Of a stretch of 25,853 bases of DNA, positions 6,651 to 14,560 are shown piece after piece (position 1 is the first letter of the stretch; every line of letters starts with the position of its first letter). The DNA comes from JBNKDD01 sp050288085 (GTDB lineage Bacteria; Chloroflexota; Anaerolineae; Aggregatilineales; UBA3940): positions 1 to 25,853 of the forward strand of contig JBNKDD010000050.1 in NCBI GenBank assembly GCA_050288085.1, written 5' to 3'. The notes below the pieces were generated by a model. The model had not been told where the DNA came from. It saw only the letters and a program-made list of their open reading frames with translations, and made no database searches. The position numbers were made by a program, and so were the translations under genes.

Positions 6651-7907
6651 TTGTCAGATAATAAACGCATAACACGAGTCGTCATCATCGCCGTGATTTT
6701 GTTGGCGCTTGCCGCCGTGTTCACCGGCTGGGCAACACGCAGCACAACCGTTATTTTGGCACTTGATGGTCAATCCGGGCGGGTTCAGTGGTCAACCTGG
6801 CTCAAAGGTTATGATGCCGGTGATCCGGTTGCCGAGGGTGATCGGATATTTGTTGACATTCTCACCGGTCAGGCGGAGGGGACAACAGCGTCCACTGCCG
6901 TAGAATGGGATTTAGTGGCACTCGACGCTCAATCCGGTCGCCAACTGTGGCGCACAGATCACCAACCCACAGACTACAATGGTGAGGTCAACCGGTATGC
7001 CCCCCTGGCAAACAACGATCTGGTGATCGACGATCTCTATCATGACACGTTGGCTGTGTATGATGCAGGATCAGGTGAGTCGCTCTACCAGCTTGAAGGC
7101 GTCATGGTATGGGGCATGATCGGTGATGATGCCCTTCCGGTAGCGCTGTCCGATGACTGGCTGATCGCCCGCCGCCAACATAAAAGCATGACGACCAACG
7201 GAGTCCAGGTCTACGATCTGAATGATGGCAGCCTCTTATGGTCAACACCTTACGACCCATACCCCGGAACCAGCGATAACGCCGCCAATTTCACCCCGGT
7301 TTTAGCCTATAACGACCGTGTCTACCTGGAAGTAGCCAGCCGGTATCAGGTATTCGACATCGCTTCCGGTGATCTCCTGTTCGCCCTCGACCAGACCTGC
7401 AAACAAGCGAGAATCCAGGATAGCACCCTCTACTGCATTTCCGGTGACCTGAAAGCCTACGATGCCACATCAGGTGATCTGCTTTGGCTTTTCTACCCGG
7501 ATAACCTGGGGGATATCAATCTTCAGGAAGTTGAAGTGGGCACAGACGCCATATATGTGACAACCACCGCGCTCAGGAGCCGTCCATACAAACAGTGGAT
7601 CATTGCCCTCGATCCAACCGACGGCAGCGAACGTTGGCGTGTACAGATCTGGGACGGAAGAGATGATAATGAAAGCCTCTGGCATGTTTCCCCAGCAGCG
7701 GGGGAAGAGATGGTATTTGCTATAAAGTACATAACGAATCGGAAAGCATTGATCGCCCTATCAGCAGCCGATGGTACACAGCTCTGGCAGTTCCCACTCT
7801 ACAGCGAACACCGTTATGCCCCGGTGGCTGACGGTGAGCAGGTCTATATCGTTGATGCTGCTGCCCGCTGGCGGCATTGGATCGCACGGCCCAAATCAGG
7901 CGGTTAG
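6651..7907 (+). CDS. Membrane-anchored PQQ-like beta-propeller protein
   Basis: 418 residues. The start is a TTG at 6651, chosen because GGGGGAG lies about seven bases upstream and the frame then begins with a short basic stretch and one hydrophobic helix (residues ~8-27), an uncleaved anchor or signal. The rest contains about eight PQQ-type blade motifs: ALDGQSGRVQW, ALDAQSGRQLW, VYDAGSGES, VYDLNDGSLLW, VFDIASGDLL, AYDATSGDLLW, ALDPTDGSERW and ALSAADGTQLW. Such propellers occur in BamB and in quinoprotein dehydrogenases, but the dehydrogenase calcium/PQQ residues are not recognisable, so a structural or binding role outside the membrane is more likely. It begins 66 bp after the permease gene. 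Confidence 0.85.
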   Translation: MSDNKRITRVVIIAVILLALAAVFTGWATRSTTVILALDGQSGRVQWSTWLKGYDAGDPVAEGDRIFVDILTGQAEGTTASTAVEWDLVALDAQSGRQLWRTDHQPTDYNGEVNRYAPLANNDLVIDDLYHDTLAVYDAGSGESLYQLEGVMVWGMIGDDALPVALSDDWLIARRQHKSMTTNGVQVYDLNDGSLLWSTPYDPYPGTSDNAANFTPVLAYNDRVYLEVASRYQVFDIASGDLLFALDQTCKQARIQDSTLYCISGDLKAYDATSGDLLWLFYPDNLGDINLQEVEVGTDAIYVTTTALRSRPYKQWIIALDPTDGSERWRVQIWDGRDDNESLWHVSPAAGEEMVFAIKYITNRKALIALSAADGTQLWQFPLYSEHRYAPVADGEQVYIVDAAARWRHWIARPKSGG

Positions 7908-7965
7908 GGGCATTACATCGTACCAGAAAAGCCTCCCACTTTTCTTAACACACCATTAACAAAAC

Positions 7966-8034
7966 TGGTACCAAACAAGGGTATAATGCAAAATATGCCT
8001 GCATAGAATGCAGGTTTATCCTATTTGGTACCAA
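7966..8034 (+). promoter_or_regulatory. Probable FIST-gene promoter with two TGGTACCA palindromes
   Basis: TATAAT at 7982-7987 is a perfect -10; TTAACA at 7956-7961 is the best -35 but 20 bp away. TGGTACCA occurs at 7966-7973 (inside the spacer) and again, as TTGGTACCAA, at 8025-8034, with centres 60 bp apart. Between them lies the hairpin CCTGCAT-AGA-ATGCAGG (7998-8014). Paired palindromes that straddle a promoter are the usual layout for a repressor that blocks or loops DNA. The regulator is unknown. Confidence 0.55.
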
Positions 8035-8071
8035 TAGCAATGTACCTATATCACACTGTTAAAGAGAAACC

Positions 8072-9262
8072 ATGAAAACCGCATCATCGTTCAATACCTC
8101 CATCGATACCGAAACCGCGCTCAGAACTGCCTATGCCGAATTGGAATATAAACTGGGCGGCCCGCCATCATGGATGGCCGTGCATGGAACCTACCAGCAT
8201 TCGGGCGAAGACATCGTCACGATCCTGGAAACCCTCGCTCCGGGTGTGCCATTCCAGGGTGGGACAAGCTGCCGGGGTGTCATGACCGAGGAAGGGTTCC
8301 ATTCCGATCAGGGAGTTGGCCTCGGCCTGTTCGGGATATACGATCCAGAGGGTGTTTACTCGGTTGGGTGCTCGGAAGGGCAGGAATTCTCGCGGCGGAC
8401 AGGACAGGCGGCTATCACCCAGGCGCTTAATATCCAGTCGAGGCCCACCGCCCCCGCCCTGATCTGGATCACCTGCGCACCGGGTGACGAAGAGGGCCTT
8501 ATCGCCGGGATCGAATTGGGGTTGAACGGGGTCAAAGTGCCGATCATCGGCGGGAGTTCAGCCGATAACCATACTGAAGGCCAATGGTATCAGATTACAA
8601 ATGGCGAGGTTCTGTATAATGGCGTGGTCGTTACAGCCATGTACCCTTCCAGGCCGGTTAGCTATGCCTTCGATAACAGCTACCAGCCTACCATCCTCAG
8701 CGGTGTGATCACCAGAATCTCCGGGCGGACAGTCTATGAGATCGATCACCGCCCGGCTGCTGAAGTCTACAATGAATGGACAGACGGCTTAATTGACGAT
8801 TACCTGGATGGCGGAAATATTCTCGCCCTCAGCACATTGCAGCCATTGGGCCGCCGCGCTGTGATGACACGCAGTACCGATTTTTATCAAATCTCGCACC
8901 CTGAAGCCGTCGTCGAAGATCGGGCACTGACCCTGTTTACGACGGCGGAGTATGGCGAAAGAATCTTCCTCATGGAGTCAACGCCTCAAGACGTGGTCTA
9001 CAGTGCCGGGAAAATCGCTGCCAAGACACTCTCGTCAAAAATCATGCGGTCTGCTGACATTGCGGGAGCGCTGATCATCTTCTGTGCGGGATGTATGCTG
9101 ACCGTACAGGACGATATGCAGGTTGTTGCGGCACAGTTCAGAGAGGCGTTGGGTGGACAGCCCTTCCTCGGCTGGCATACATTTGGCGAACAAGGCTGCC
9201 CGCTGCTTGGCGAGAACAGCCACGCCAACTTGATGATATCCATGATTGTATTTGAAGGATAA
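8072..9262 (+). CDS. FIST-domain sensory protein
   Basis: 396 residues with FIST N and FIST C regions and nothing else. Features include the N-terminal FQGGTSCRGVMTEEGF motif, the acidic LIWITCAPGDEEGLIAGIE stretch, VPIIGGSSADN, and the C-terminal FCAGCMLTVQD...ALGGQPFLGWHTFGEQG, where the conserved FIST C glycine/phenylalanine motif ends the protein. FIST domains are thought to bind small ligands such as amino acids and normally feed kinases, cyclases or chemoreceptors; here no output domain is fused, so it would act by protein contact. No signal peptide, so cytoplasmic. The Shine-Dalgarno is weak (AAGAG). It is probably controlled by the palindromes upstream. Confidence 0.9.
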   Translation: MKTASSFNTSIDTETALRTAYAELEYKLGGPPSWMAVHGTYQHSGEDIVTILETLAPGVPFQGGTSCRGVMTEEGFHSDQGVGLGLFGIYDPEGVYSVGCSEGQEFSRRTGQAAITQALNIQSRPTAPALIWITCAPGDEEGLIAGIELGLNGVKVPIIGGSSADNHTEGQWYQITNGEVLYNGVVVTAMYPSRPVSYAFDNSYQPTILSGVITRISGRTVYEIDHRPAAEVYNEWTDGLIDDYLDGGNILALSTLQPLGRRAVMTRSTDFYQISHPEAVVEDRALTLFTTAEYGERIFLMESTPQDVVYSAGKIAAKTLSSKIMRSADIAGALIIFCAGCMLTVQDDMQVVAAQFREALGGQPFLGWHTFGEQGCPLLGENSHANLMISMIVFEG

Positions 9263-9340
9263 CCGGTTCTGATTGCAACCCTATTCATCCAGATTACGTA
9301 GAGATTGATAGGTTTTGCAAAACAAAATAAGGGGTATGCA

Positions 9341-9811
9341 ATGAACGAGCACACGAAAAAGATCAATTGGCCGTTGATCCTGGTCTACTTGTTGATGACA
9401 GGCGGCTTCATCGCATTGACAGTTTTCCTGGCTGAAGATCTGTGGATGCCGGTGGCGCTGGCTATCACGGCCTTGTTCGGTATGATGGGCCTGACCTCTT
9501 TCGTCTTCCAACACACTGAAGGTGGACGGGGTTGGCGTTACGTCACCTGGTTAAACTGGGTAGCCGCCCTGATCGCATTGACCGTCTTTCTGGTAGAAGA
9601 CTTATACCTGCCCGTGTCATTAGCCCTGGCGACCCTGTTCTTCCTTTCTGCCGGGCTGCTATTCTATGTCGTCTACCGGCGCAAAGATGCGGATGCCCGT
9701 CCGCTCAAAAACCGGAACAACCGGCGGATCAAGTGGCGGCAGCTAGGCGACTATGACCCAGAACTCAGCCCACCGGAGCGCGATGTTCCTATGCCCCACC
9801 AGGGTGTATAA
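9341..9811 (+). CDS. Small four-helix membrane protein with internal duplication
   Basis: 156 residues from the ATG at 9341, chosen because AAGGGG lies six bases upstream. I do not recognise a named family. Four hydrophobic helices form two similar pairs: residues ~23-46 (IALTVFLAEDL...PVALA) and ~77-100 (IALTVFLVEDL...PVSLA) match at 16 of 24 positions, with an offset of 54 residues. The C-terminal 40 residues are basic and then proline-rich, probably cytoplasmic. It lies 79 bp after the FIST gene and may share its transcript. A hairpin follows 11 bp after the stop. Confidence 0.75.
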   Translation: MNEHTKKINWPLILVYLLMTGGFIALTVFLAEDLWMPVALAITALFGMMGLTSFVFQHTEGGRGWRYVTWLNWVAALIALTVFLVEDLYLPVSLALATLFFLSAGLLFYVVYRRKDADARPLKNRNNRRIKWRQLGDYDPELSPPERDVPMPHQGV

Positions 9812-9821
9812 AACAACAGAA

Positions 9822-9846
9822 GGGCGGCCCTCTGTTTGGGCCGCCC
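9822..9846. terminator. GC-rich 3'-end hairpin
   Basis: GGGCGGCCC (9822-9830) and GGGCCGCCC (9838-9846) form a perfect 9-bp stem with a 7-base loop, 11 bp after the stop of the preceding gene. On the plus strand no U-tract follows; on the minus strand the sequence after the stem is TTCTGTTGTTTTA, so it could end transcripts from either side. Confidence 0.6.
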
Positions 9847-9886
9847 CCCTCAATTCGCATATGAGGCTTATAAAAAATATGGGTAG

Positions 9887-9906
9887 GGACACAGCATGCT
9901 GTGTCC
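9887..9906. repeat. Perfect 20-bp palindrome, dispersed family copy 1
   Basis: GGACACAGCATGCTGTGTCC is a perfect palindrome eight bases beyond the stop of the minus-strand CAP gene. It shares the TAGGGRCACAGCATGC core with the hairpin at 20187-20209, which is present in the opposite orientation. It may serve as a 3'-end hairpin. Confidence 0.6.
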
Positions 9907-9914
9907 TGTAAGCA

Positions 9915-10544
9915 TCACATCCCCAGATCAGCACAGGTAGGCAGTGCAATCCCACCAGCCGGGCTGGTCAAAAAGACGGAGATATACGAGAACCCGGTAT
10001 CATCAGTGATCAACCCGACACCGATCTCCTGGTAGTTAGACAGGAACGTGCTATCGTAACCATAGCTCCACCAGTTATTGAAGTAAGCCAGCGGATCGTC
10101 GTTGTAACCACCGCACATCATTAACTGCCAGCCGCCGGTCCGGGCATAGCCCGTAGCGCTGATCATCGAACCTGGATTGCCATCCGAGTTGAGCGTCGCA
10201 TCCCCGGCCAGATAACGGCTGTGGATTTCGGCTGCCTGGTTCAGTAAACTATTGACGGCAATTGGTGTGAGTCCGGCCTCGCAGCGCTTCTCGTTGATAG
10301 CCCGCGCCATCGCCTCCGGCGCAGCGGTATTGACCGTGAAACTCCCCGATCCACCCGCTGTTGCTCCCAATTTTGAATCGAGCGAAATCGCGGCGAACGA
10401 GGCGTCCTCATCCGGCGCATCCCCCTCACCATATAAGACGGGCGCTGAAATGATCTCATCATCTCCACCACCGCCGCCGCCACACCCGATTACCAGCATT
10501 GACACCAATAAAACTGCCATGATCAAAGAGATTTTCTTTAGCAT
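9915..10544 (-). CDS. CAP/SCP-domain lipoprotein
   Basis: 209 residues. The start at 10544 is chosen because AAGGAG lies seven bases upstream and the resulting N-terminus (MLKKISLIMAVLLVSMLVIGC) is a clean lipoprotein signal with lipobox VIGC (Cys21). A Gly- and acid-rich spacer (GGGGGGDDE...) follows. The folded part begins near residue 90 with AMARAINEKRCEAGLTPIAVNSLLNQAAEIHSRYLAG, the typical first helix pair of CAP/SCP (CAP superfamily) domains, and ends with YQEIGVGLI, the conserved Glu strand. The family is secreted and mostly of unknown activity. It is divergent from the membrane protein gene at 10746. Confidence 0.85.
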   Translation of the reverse strand: MLKKISLIMAVLLVSMLVIGCGGGGGGDDEIISAPVLYGEGDAPDEDASFAAISLDSKLGATAGGSGSFTVNTAAPEAMARAINEKRCEAGLTPIAVNSLLNQAAEIHSRYLAGDATLNSDGNPGSMISATGYARTGGWQLMMCGGYNDDPLAYFNNWWSYGYDSTFLSNYQEIGVGLITDDTGFSYISVFLTSPAGGIALPTCADLGM

Positions 10545-10674
10545 TGTGTACTCCTTTTTGCTGCGTAAAGTGCCATAGCTTCCATTATAGTGACTTCCAG
10601 GAAACATGCCCGGAAAAAGCGCTCAAAGGCGTTATAAAACACTAACAGTTACATTTGTCCCCGGTAGGAATCGC

Positions 10675-10705
10675 TTGACTCTCCCCTTACCGGAGGTTGT
10701 ACAGT
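10675..10705 (+). promoter_or_regulatory. Possible promoter of the 10746 membrane protein gene
   Basis: TTGACT at 10675-10680 is a good -35. TACAGT at 10700-10705 follows with a 19-bp spacer, a little longer than ideal. It would give a 5' leader of about 35 bases before the strong GGAGG ribosome site. Confidence 0.35.
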
Positions 10706-10745
10706 TGGGCCGGTTGATAATTGTTCGCTATTCTGGAGGGATAAT

Positions 10746-11261
10746 ATGCAGGTGGTTGGACAGTTCTTTAAAGATATGAGGGAGGCCGCTCCATTTACCC
10801 GAAATACCGTTGGTTGGATTGTGATAACGTTGAACACGCTGGCGGCGCTGAACTCGACCTACTTCTTCATCGGGCGGATGAAGGTCGGGGTGATTGGCTG
10901 GATCATGATGAACAGCTGCGCACCAAGCATCGCTGTATTTGTGATCGGCTTCCTGCTGGGCAGCCCACTGATCATGGTGGCCGGTTCACTGATGATGTTC
11001 CGCTACGGAACCCTGGGCATGTTCACCTTTAGTTGGGACGGATTCAACATCATCGCGCAGATCGGCCACATCCTGATGACACTGGGCGTGATCTACACGC
11101 TGGCCGACGTAGTACTCAACCAACGCTGGCAAGCGCTGGTATTTGGGATGCTGCTTGGCGCGGCGATCCTGATCCCCTTCGGAATCTGGCAGACGGCCTG
11201 GTTCAAGGCTCACCCAGGGCTGATCGATGACCTGTTCCAGGGCACCCTGATACCTGAATAG
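10746..11261 (+). CDS. Multi-spanning membrane protein of unknown function
   Basis: 171 residues with four or five hydrophobic helices (for example VGWIVITLNTLAAL, IAVFVIGFLLGSPLIMVAGSLMMF, IIAQIGHILMTLGVIYTLADVV and ALVFGMLLGAAILIPFGIW). I do not recognise a family and see no catalytic or cofactor motif. The start is well supported by GGAGGG six bases before the ATG. It is monocistronic, divergent from the CAP lipoprotein, and followed by a hairpin 26 bp after its stop. Confidence 0.75.
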   Translation: MQVVGQFFKDMREAAPFTRNTVGWIVITLNTLAALNSTYFFIGRMKVGVIGWIMMNSCAPSIAVFVIGFLLGSPLIMVAGSLMMFRYGTLGMFTFSWDGFNIIAQIGHILMTLGVIYTLADVVLNQRWQALVFGMLLGAAILIPFGIWQTAWFKAHPGLIDDLFQGTLIPE

Positions 11262-11280
11262 ATGACTCTCAAAGGCTGAC

Positions 11281-11320
11281 AAAAATGGGGCGAGTCGTGG
11301 CTCGCCCCAAAATTTATCTT
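11281..11320. terminator. Bidirectional terminator between convergent genes
   Basis: GGGGCGAG (11287-11294) and CTCGCCCC (11301-11308) form an 8-bp stem with loop TCGTGG, extendable by a flanking A-T pair. Read on the minus strand the stem is followed by ATTTTT, a textbook rho-independent terminator for the 493-residue lipoprotein gene. Read on the plus strand it is followed by AAAATTTATCTTTT, which is weaker. Confidence 0.8.
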
Positions 11321-11353
11321 TTAGCTTGTCGAGAAATACTGACGCTCCCTCCC

Positions 11354-12835
11354 TTAATCGATTTGCAGATAACCATAAAGCTGGTTGATCCACTCCTCCG
11401 ACATAATATCCGTGCTGGCAACAATCTGATAAGCTCCCTTTGCCATGTTTTGCCCGACCACAAATTCGAGTACGAAAGTACCTTTCGAGTCGGTGGTCAC
11501 TTTGGTAGCATAACGAGCAGAGGAGTAAACCACACCGGTATCACTGGGTTCGTCGTTTGGATCATTGTAGTAGATGCCAACCGTCATTTCCGTATTAGCC
11601 GGGTAGTTTGCCCCGGCAACCAAGACCACCTGTCCGGTGGTGTAACTGTACTGAGCAGCGGTCAACGGATTGTGGATCAAGTCCTGCACCGGCGCGACAA
11701 ATGGCCCGTCGAAAGCGAGCGTAATGGTCGCATCTTTCACCGAGGCGCTGCCGTCCGCCGTATTCACGTTCACCACCCACGGCCCGGTGGGGACATTGGG
11801 GGCAGCAGTTATATTCACCACGGGAACGGCGGGCAATCCGGTCAGGCCAAACTCTTCTGCGGTCTGAACCCAGCCGGTGTTTCCACCCATCGCGCTGGAT
11901 AACTCAATACCATAATTTGCCTGTACAAGGTTGTAGGTATCTTTGAAGGTTACACCCTGTGGGCTGGTCATTTCTAGCGTGATGTTCGAACTACCAACGG
12001 TGGTCGGGAAGTTATACAAACACAACTCGTGACTTTGCAGGCCCGTAGTCGAGATCAGCCTGATGGCCGGGCCAGACGGGGTTTCCTGACACGCGGCTGG
12101 TGCTGCTCCACCTGCCGTGTTACCTAACTTGGGCAGCGTTGCAGCATCAACCGCCCCGACCAGGAATCCGCCGTTCGGGCCGATATTTCGCATCGCTTCA
12201 AAGCCGCCCCTCGTCAACGCGACGGAATACCAGGTATAGACGCCCTGGTCATCTTTGTTAATAAACACGATCGCCTCGGTATTGCCACCGGGGCCCCAAC
12301 CGGTAAACCGGGCATGGCTGACAATATTGGCGTTCGGCCAGTAGGCTTGTGGGCTGTAGCCACCTAATGTTGCTGAGAGATCTTCGCCCAACTCATAATA
12401 AACATCGCCGGTTGGCAGCAGCCAGTTTGCCTGGATCAGCCCGATTGCCTCTGCTGGGGTTACCTCGGTCGGTTTCGAGCGCCAGTTCGCGATGCTGAAT
12501 GTGCTGCCCATCATCTCTTGCATCTTTTCATACTCGCGGTAGATGATGGCATCCATCAGGTCTTTTTCAAAGGTGGCATAATCCGTGTACTTGGGTGCTT
12601 CGGTCGGTGCCGGTGTAGGCTGGGAGCCGGTATCGCCCGCATTGGCCGTGTCACCGGCAGGCTGTTCGGCCTCGCCACCGGGGGCAGGTGTATTGGTTGC
12701 AACGGTCGTCTCTCCAGCGGGCAGGGCTTCGGCCTGTTCATTCTGCCCGGCCTGATCTTCCCCGGCTGCTGGCGCATTGCAAGCCAGGGCTGCCAATACC
12801 AGAACAATCAGGGCAATCATCAATCGGCGTTTCAT
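11354..12835 (-). CDS. Lipoprotein with one copy of a novel repeated ectodomain
   Basis: 493 residues. The ATG at 12835 is chosen because GGAG lies seven bases upstream and it gives a proper lipoprotein signal (MKRRLMIALIVLVLAALAC, Cys19). A low-complexity Ala/Pro/Gly/Glu linker runs to residue ~80. Residues ~83-213 form a domain (FEKDLMDAI, MMGSTFSIANW, FTGWGPG, IVFINKDDQGVYTWYSVAL) that matches two copies in the neighbouring lipoprotein. The rest (~270-493) looks all-beta: one part around LISTTGLQSHELCLYNFP and a C-terminal part with VVLVAGANYPANTEMTVGIYY, resembling an Ig-like or surface-adhesion fold. No enzyme motif is seen. It follows the paralogous gene by 82 bp; a hairpin lies between them, so they may be only partly co-transcribed. 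Confidence 0.8.
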   Translation of the reverse strand: MKRRLMIALIVLVLAALACNAPAAGEDQAGQNEQAEALPAGETTVATNTPAPGGEAEQPAGDTANAGDTGSQPTPAPTEAPKYTDYATFEKDLMDAIIYREYEKMQEMMGSTFSIANWRSKPTEVTPAEAIGLIQANWLLPTGDVYYELGEDLSATLGGYSPQAYWPNANIVSHARFTGWGPGGNTEAIVFINKDDQGVYTWYSVALTRGGFEAMRNIGPNGGFLVGAVDAATLPKLGNTAGGAAPAACQETPSGPAIRLISTTGLQSHELCLYNFPTTVGSSNITLEMTSPQGVTFKDTYNLVQANYGIELSSAMGGNTGWVQTAEEFGLTGLPAVPVVNITAAPNVPTGPWVVNVNTADGSASVKDATITLAFDGPFVAPVQDLIHNPLTAAQYSYTTGQVVLVAGANYPANTEMTVGIYYNDPNDEPSDTGVVYSSARYATKVTTDSKGTFVLEFVVGQNMAKGAYQIVASTDIMSEEWINQLYGYLQID

Positions 12836-12860
12836 ATCTTCTCTCCAGTGTCTACGGATA

Positions 12861-12898
12861 AAATAAATGTAAACAGGGCGACCGGGCTGGCCGCCCTG
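12861..12898 (-). terminator. Hairpin between the two lipoprotein genes
   Basis: CAGGGCG (12874-12880) and CGCCCTG (12892-12898) form a 7-bp stem with an 11-base loop, 19 bases beyond the stop of the upstream lipoprotein gene on the minus strand. The following minus-strand sequence is TTTACATTTATTTT, interrupted but T-rich. It may reduce read-through into the second gene. Confidence 0.55.
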
Positions 12899-12917
12899 CG
12901 GTATCATATCAGGCTGA

Positions 12918-14342
12918 TTACTTCATCGCCATTAGCATTTCAAGGGTATATAACTTATTTGCTTCATCAATGTTGCAAGCTGAAAGCGGCTGATCATCCG
13001 GGCAATCAACGAAAGGCGAAGGCTGCCAGCTCACGACCAACAGGATCAGGCCGCTGTCACGGCGGTAGCCACTCGAAAACCCAGTTGGGTTATCAGCATC
13101 ATAAGCTGCATCACGGGTCCAGCCGATTCTTTCCAGCATGATTCCAACCCGGTCGTAGGCCATGTAGAAATCGATGCCTTCCGCCCCGGATGCGTTCATA
13201 ATCACCTGGCAGCCCTGACCGGATCCGCCATTAACCCAATCCGTAAAGGCAATCGGATTGGTTAAACTCGTGATGGTCACGCCCAGTTCCGCGTTCACGT
13301 CTGACTGGATATCGGCGCACATATTGCCTGAGAGCGGCACCCAGGTGCCACCGCTGTTATTGGTGGATGCAGGCTGGCTGTTGTTGAAACCGCCCGTACC
13401 GTACAACATACCAGACCAATAATATGTACCATTCGTGGCCTGTGAGATCATGAGGATCGCCTCATCCGAACTGGTGGCACCCCAGCCTACCGTATACATA
13501 AATTCATAGGCATATGGATACAGGGTATAGGGGCTGTCTCCCAGCAAAGCGTAAAAGTCTGCTACCCGGATGCCAAGTCCCTGGTCAAATGGAATGAAGC
13601 GGTCACGCAGCATGTAGATCATATCGTCACGGCTATACGCTTCAGAGGTGCCCTCATTCCAGAAGTAGATATCAAAGGTGTCACCCATGTAGGTCGACAT
13701 CAGGTTGAAATCATGTGGCGCATTGAGTGAGGCTGCTAAGCCCTCCATGAACACGGAATAGTGCTCCTCAACCGCAGGAGGGGCAGCGGTTGGCTGTGTC
13801 GCAGTCGTATCTGACTGCACAGAACCGCATGCCAGGTAGAAAATCGCCACGCCATGCCAGTAGTAGGAACCATCCTCAACCTTGTTGATCATCAAAATAC
13901 CGGGGCAGGTTCCATCACCCCACCCGGTGGAGTAGATGTAATCGTCCGCTTCCGGCAAGTCAAACATGGTAGTCGGGTCGAGGTTGATATCTGCCGAAAT
14001 GGTGTATTCCGGTGATAAGGGGTAGTCACGCAGTGCTTGAACGGCATCAGTGGGTATGTAGTTCATCGCGCTGTAGTCATCCGTAATCCAGAACTCATTA
14101 CCCATATAGCTTTGCAACTGCGCATAGTCGCGGTTGTAAGCAGACAGCGCATTGATAAGCTCCTGCTTAAAGGCCATCACGTCGACACCTGGCTGTGCAG
14201 GAGCAGCCGTCGGTGGGATAACAGTTGGGGTTGGAATGTTGCTTTCTTCTGGTTCTGTTCCGCCGCCTGCACTGCATGCTAATGCTGCAAGAAGCAAAAC
14301 AAGAGCAACCACCAGAATCCGGCGGGTCTCCGATTTACGCAT
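12918..14342 (-). CDS. Lipoprotein with two copies of a novel repeated ectodomain
   Basis: 474 residues from the ATG at 14342, which has AGGAG eight bases upstream; a GTG at 14351 would lie directly against that site and is rejected. The signal ends in lipobox ALAC (Cys23), followed by a TPTP-type linker. Two related ~120-residue units follow: ~53-170 (FKQELINAL, YMGNEFWITDD, STGWGDG, ILMINKVEDGSYYWHGVAI) and ~195-318 (FMEGLAASL, YMGDTFDIYFW, TVGWGAT, ILMISQATNGTYYWSGML), separated by a TQPTAAPPA linker. The last 130 residues contain five Cys and no motif I recognise. I know of no named family for the unit. It is divergent from the receptor kinase gene at 14561, with 218 bp between the starts, which suggests a shared envelope-signalling role. 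Confidence 0.8.
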   Translation of the reverse strand: MRKSETRRILVVALVLLLAALACSAGGGTEPEESNIPTPTVIPPTAAPAQPGVDVMAFKQELINALSAYNRDYAQLQSYMGNEFWITDDYSAMNYIPTDAVQALRDYPLSPEYTISADINLDPTTMFDLPEADDYIYSTGWGDGTCPGILMINKVEDGSYYWHGVAIFYLACGSVQSDTTATQPTAAPPAVEEHYSVFMEGLAASLNAPHDFNLMSTYMGDTFDIYFWNEGTSEAYSRDDMIYMLRDRFIPFDQGLGIRVADFYALLGDSPYTLYPYAYEFMYTVGWGATSSDEAILMISQATNGTYYWSGMLYGTGGFNNSQPASTNNSGGTWVPLSGNMCADIQSDVNAELGVTITSLTNPIAFTDWVNGGSGQGCQVIMNASGAEGIDFYMAYDRVGIMLERIGWTRDAAYDADNPTGFSSGYRRDSGLILLVVSWQPSPFVDCPDDQPLSACNIDEANKLYTLEMLMAMK

Positions 14343-14447
14343 ATTGAACACTCCTGTGCTGTAATGTGTGGATAAAAGGAATACTATAACTCTACCCCAA
14401 CCTGCCCTCAGATGGAACCTGTTTTATGTTAGGACTTCGTTACAGTA

Positions 14448-14476
14448 TTGATAATTATTATGATGATCAGTAGAAT
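14448..14476 (+). promoter_or_regulatory. Probable sigma70-type promoter of the kinase gene
   Basis: TTGATA (14448-14453), a 17-bp AT-rich spacer and TAGAAT (14471-14476) form a near-consensus promoter directed at the kinase. The predicted start near 14483 leaves a leader of ~78 bases that includes an AT-rich run (ATATATATAT) and ends in a GAGGGG ribosome site. Confidence 0.55.
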
Positions 14477-14560
14477 TATTAATTGTTAGCATATATATAT
14501 TGTTTTTTCGATACACCATAGTCCACTCTAGAATCAAGAACTCATTGAGGGGTAAGTTTT

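Noticed and set aside
6651..7907. PQQ-propeller protein as a quinoprotein alcohol dehydrogenase or BamB
   Set aside because: The dehydrogenase active-site and PQQ-contact residues are not recognisable, and the single-helix anchor is unlike the BamB lipoprotein.
7990..8014. CCTGCAT-AGA-ATGCAGG hairpin as a riboswitch or T-box
   Set aside because: The leader is too short and lacks any conserved riboswitch core; an operator or simple hairpin is more likely.
11285..11902. Plus-strand reading frame (205 codons) opposite the 493-residue lipoprotein gene
   Set aside because: It begins inside the terminator hairpin and mirrors a real gene with signal peptide and start signals; no recognisable domain.
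12518..13141. Plus-strand reading frame (207 codons) across the junction of the two lipoprotein genes
   Set aside because: It is antisense to both genes and has no start signal or family resemblance; composition reflects the opposite strand.
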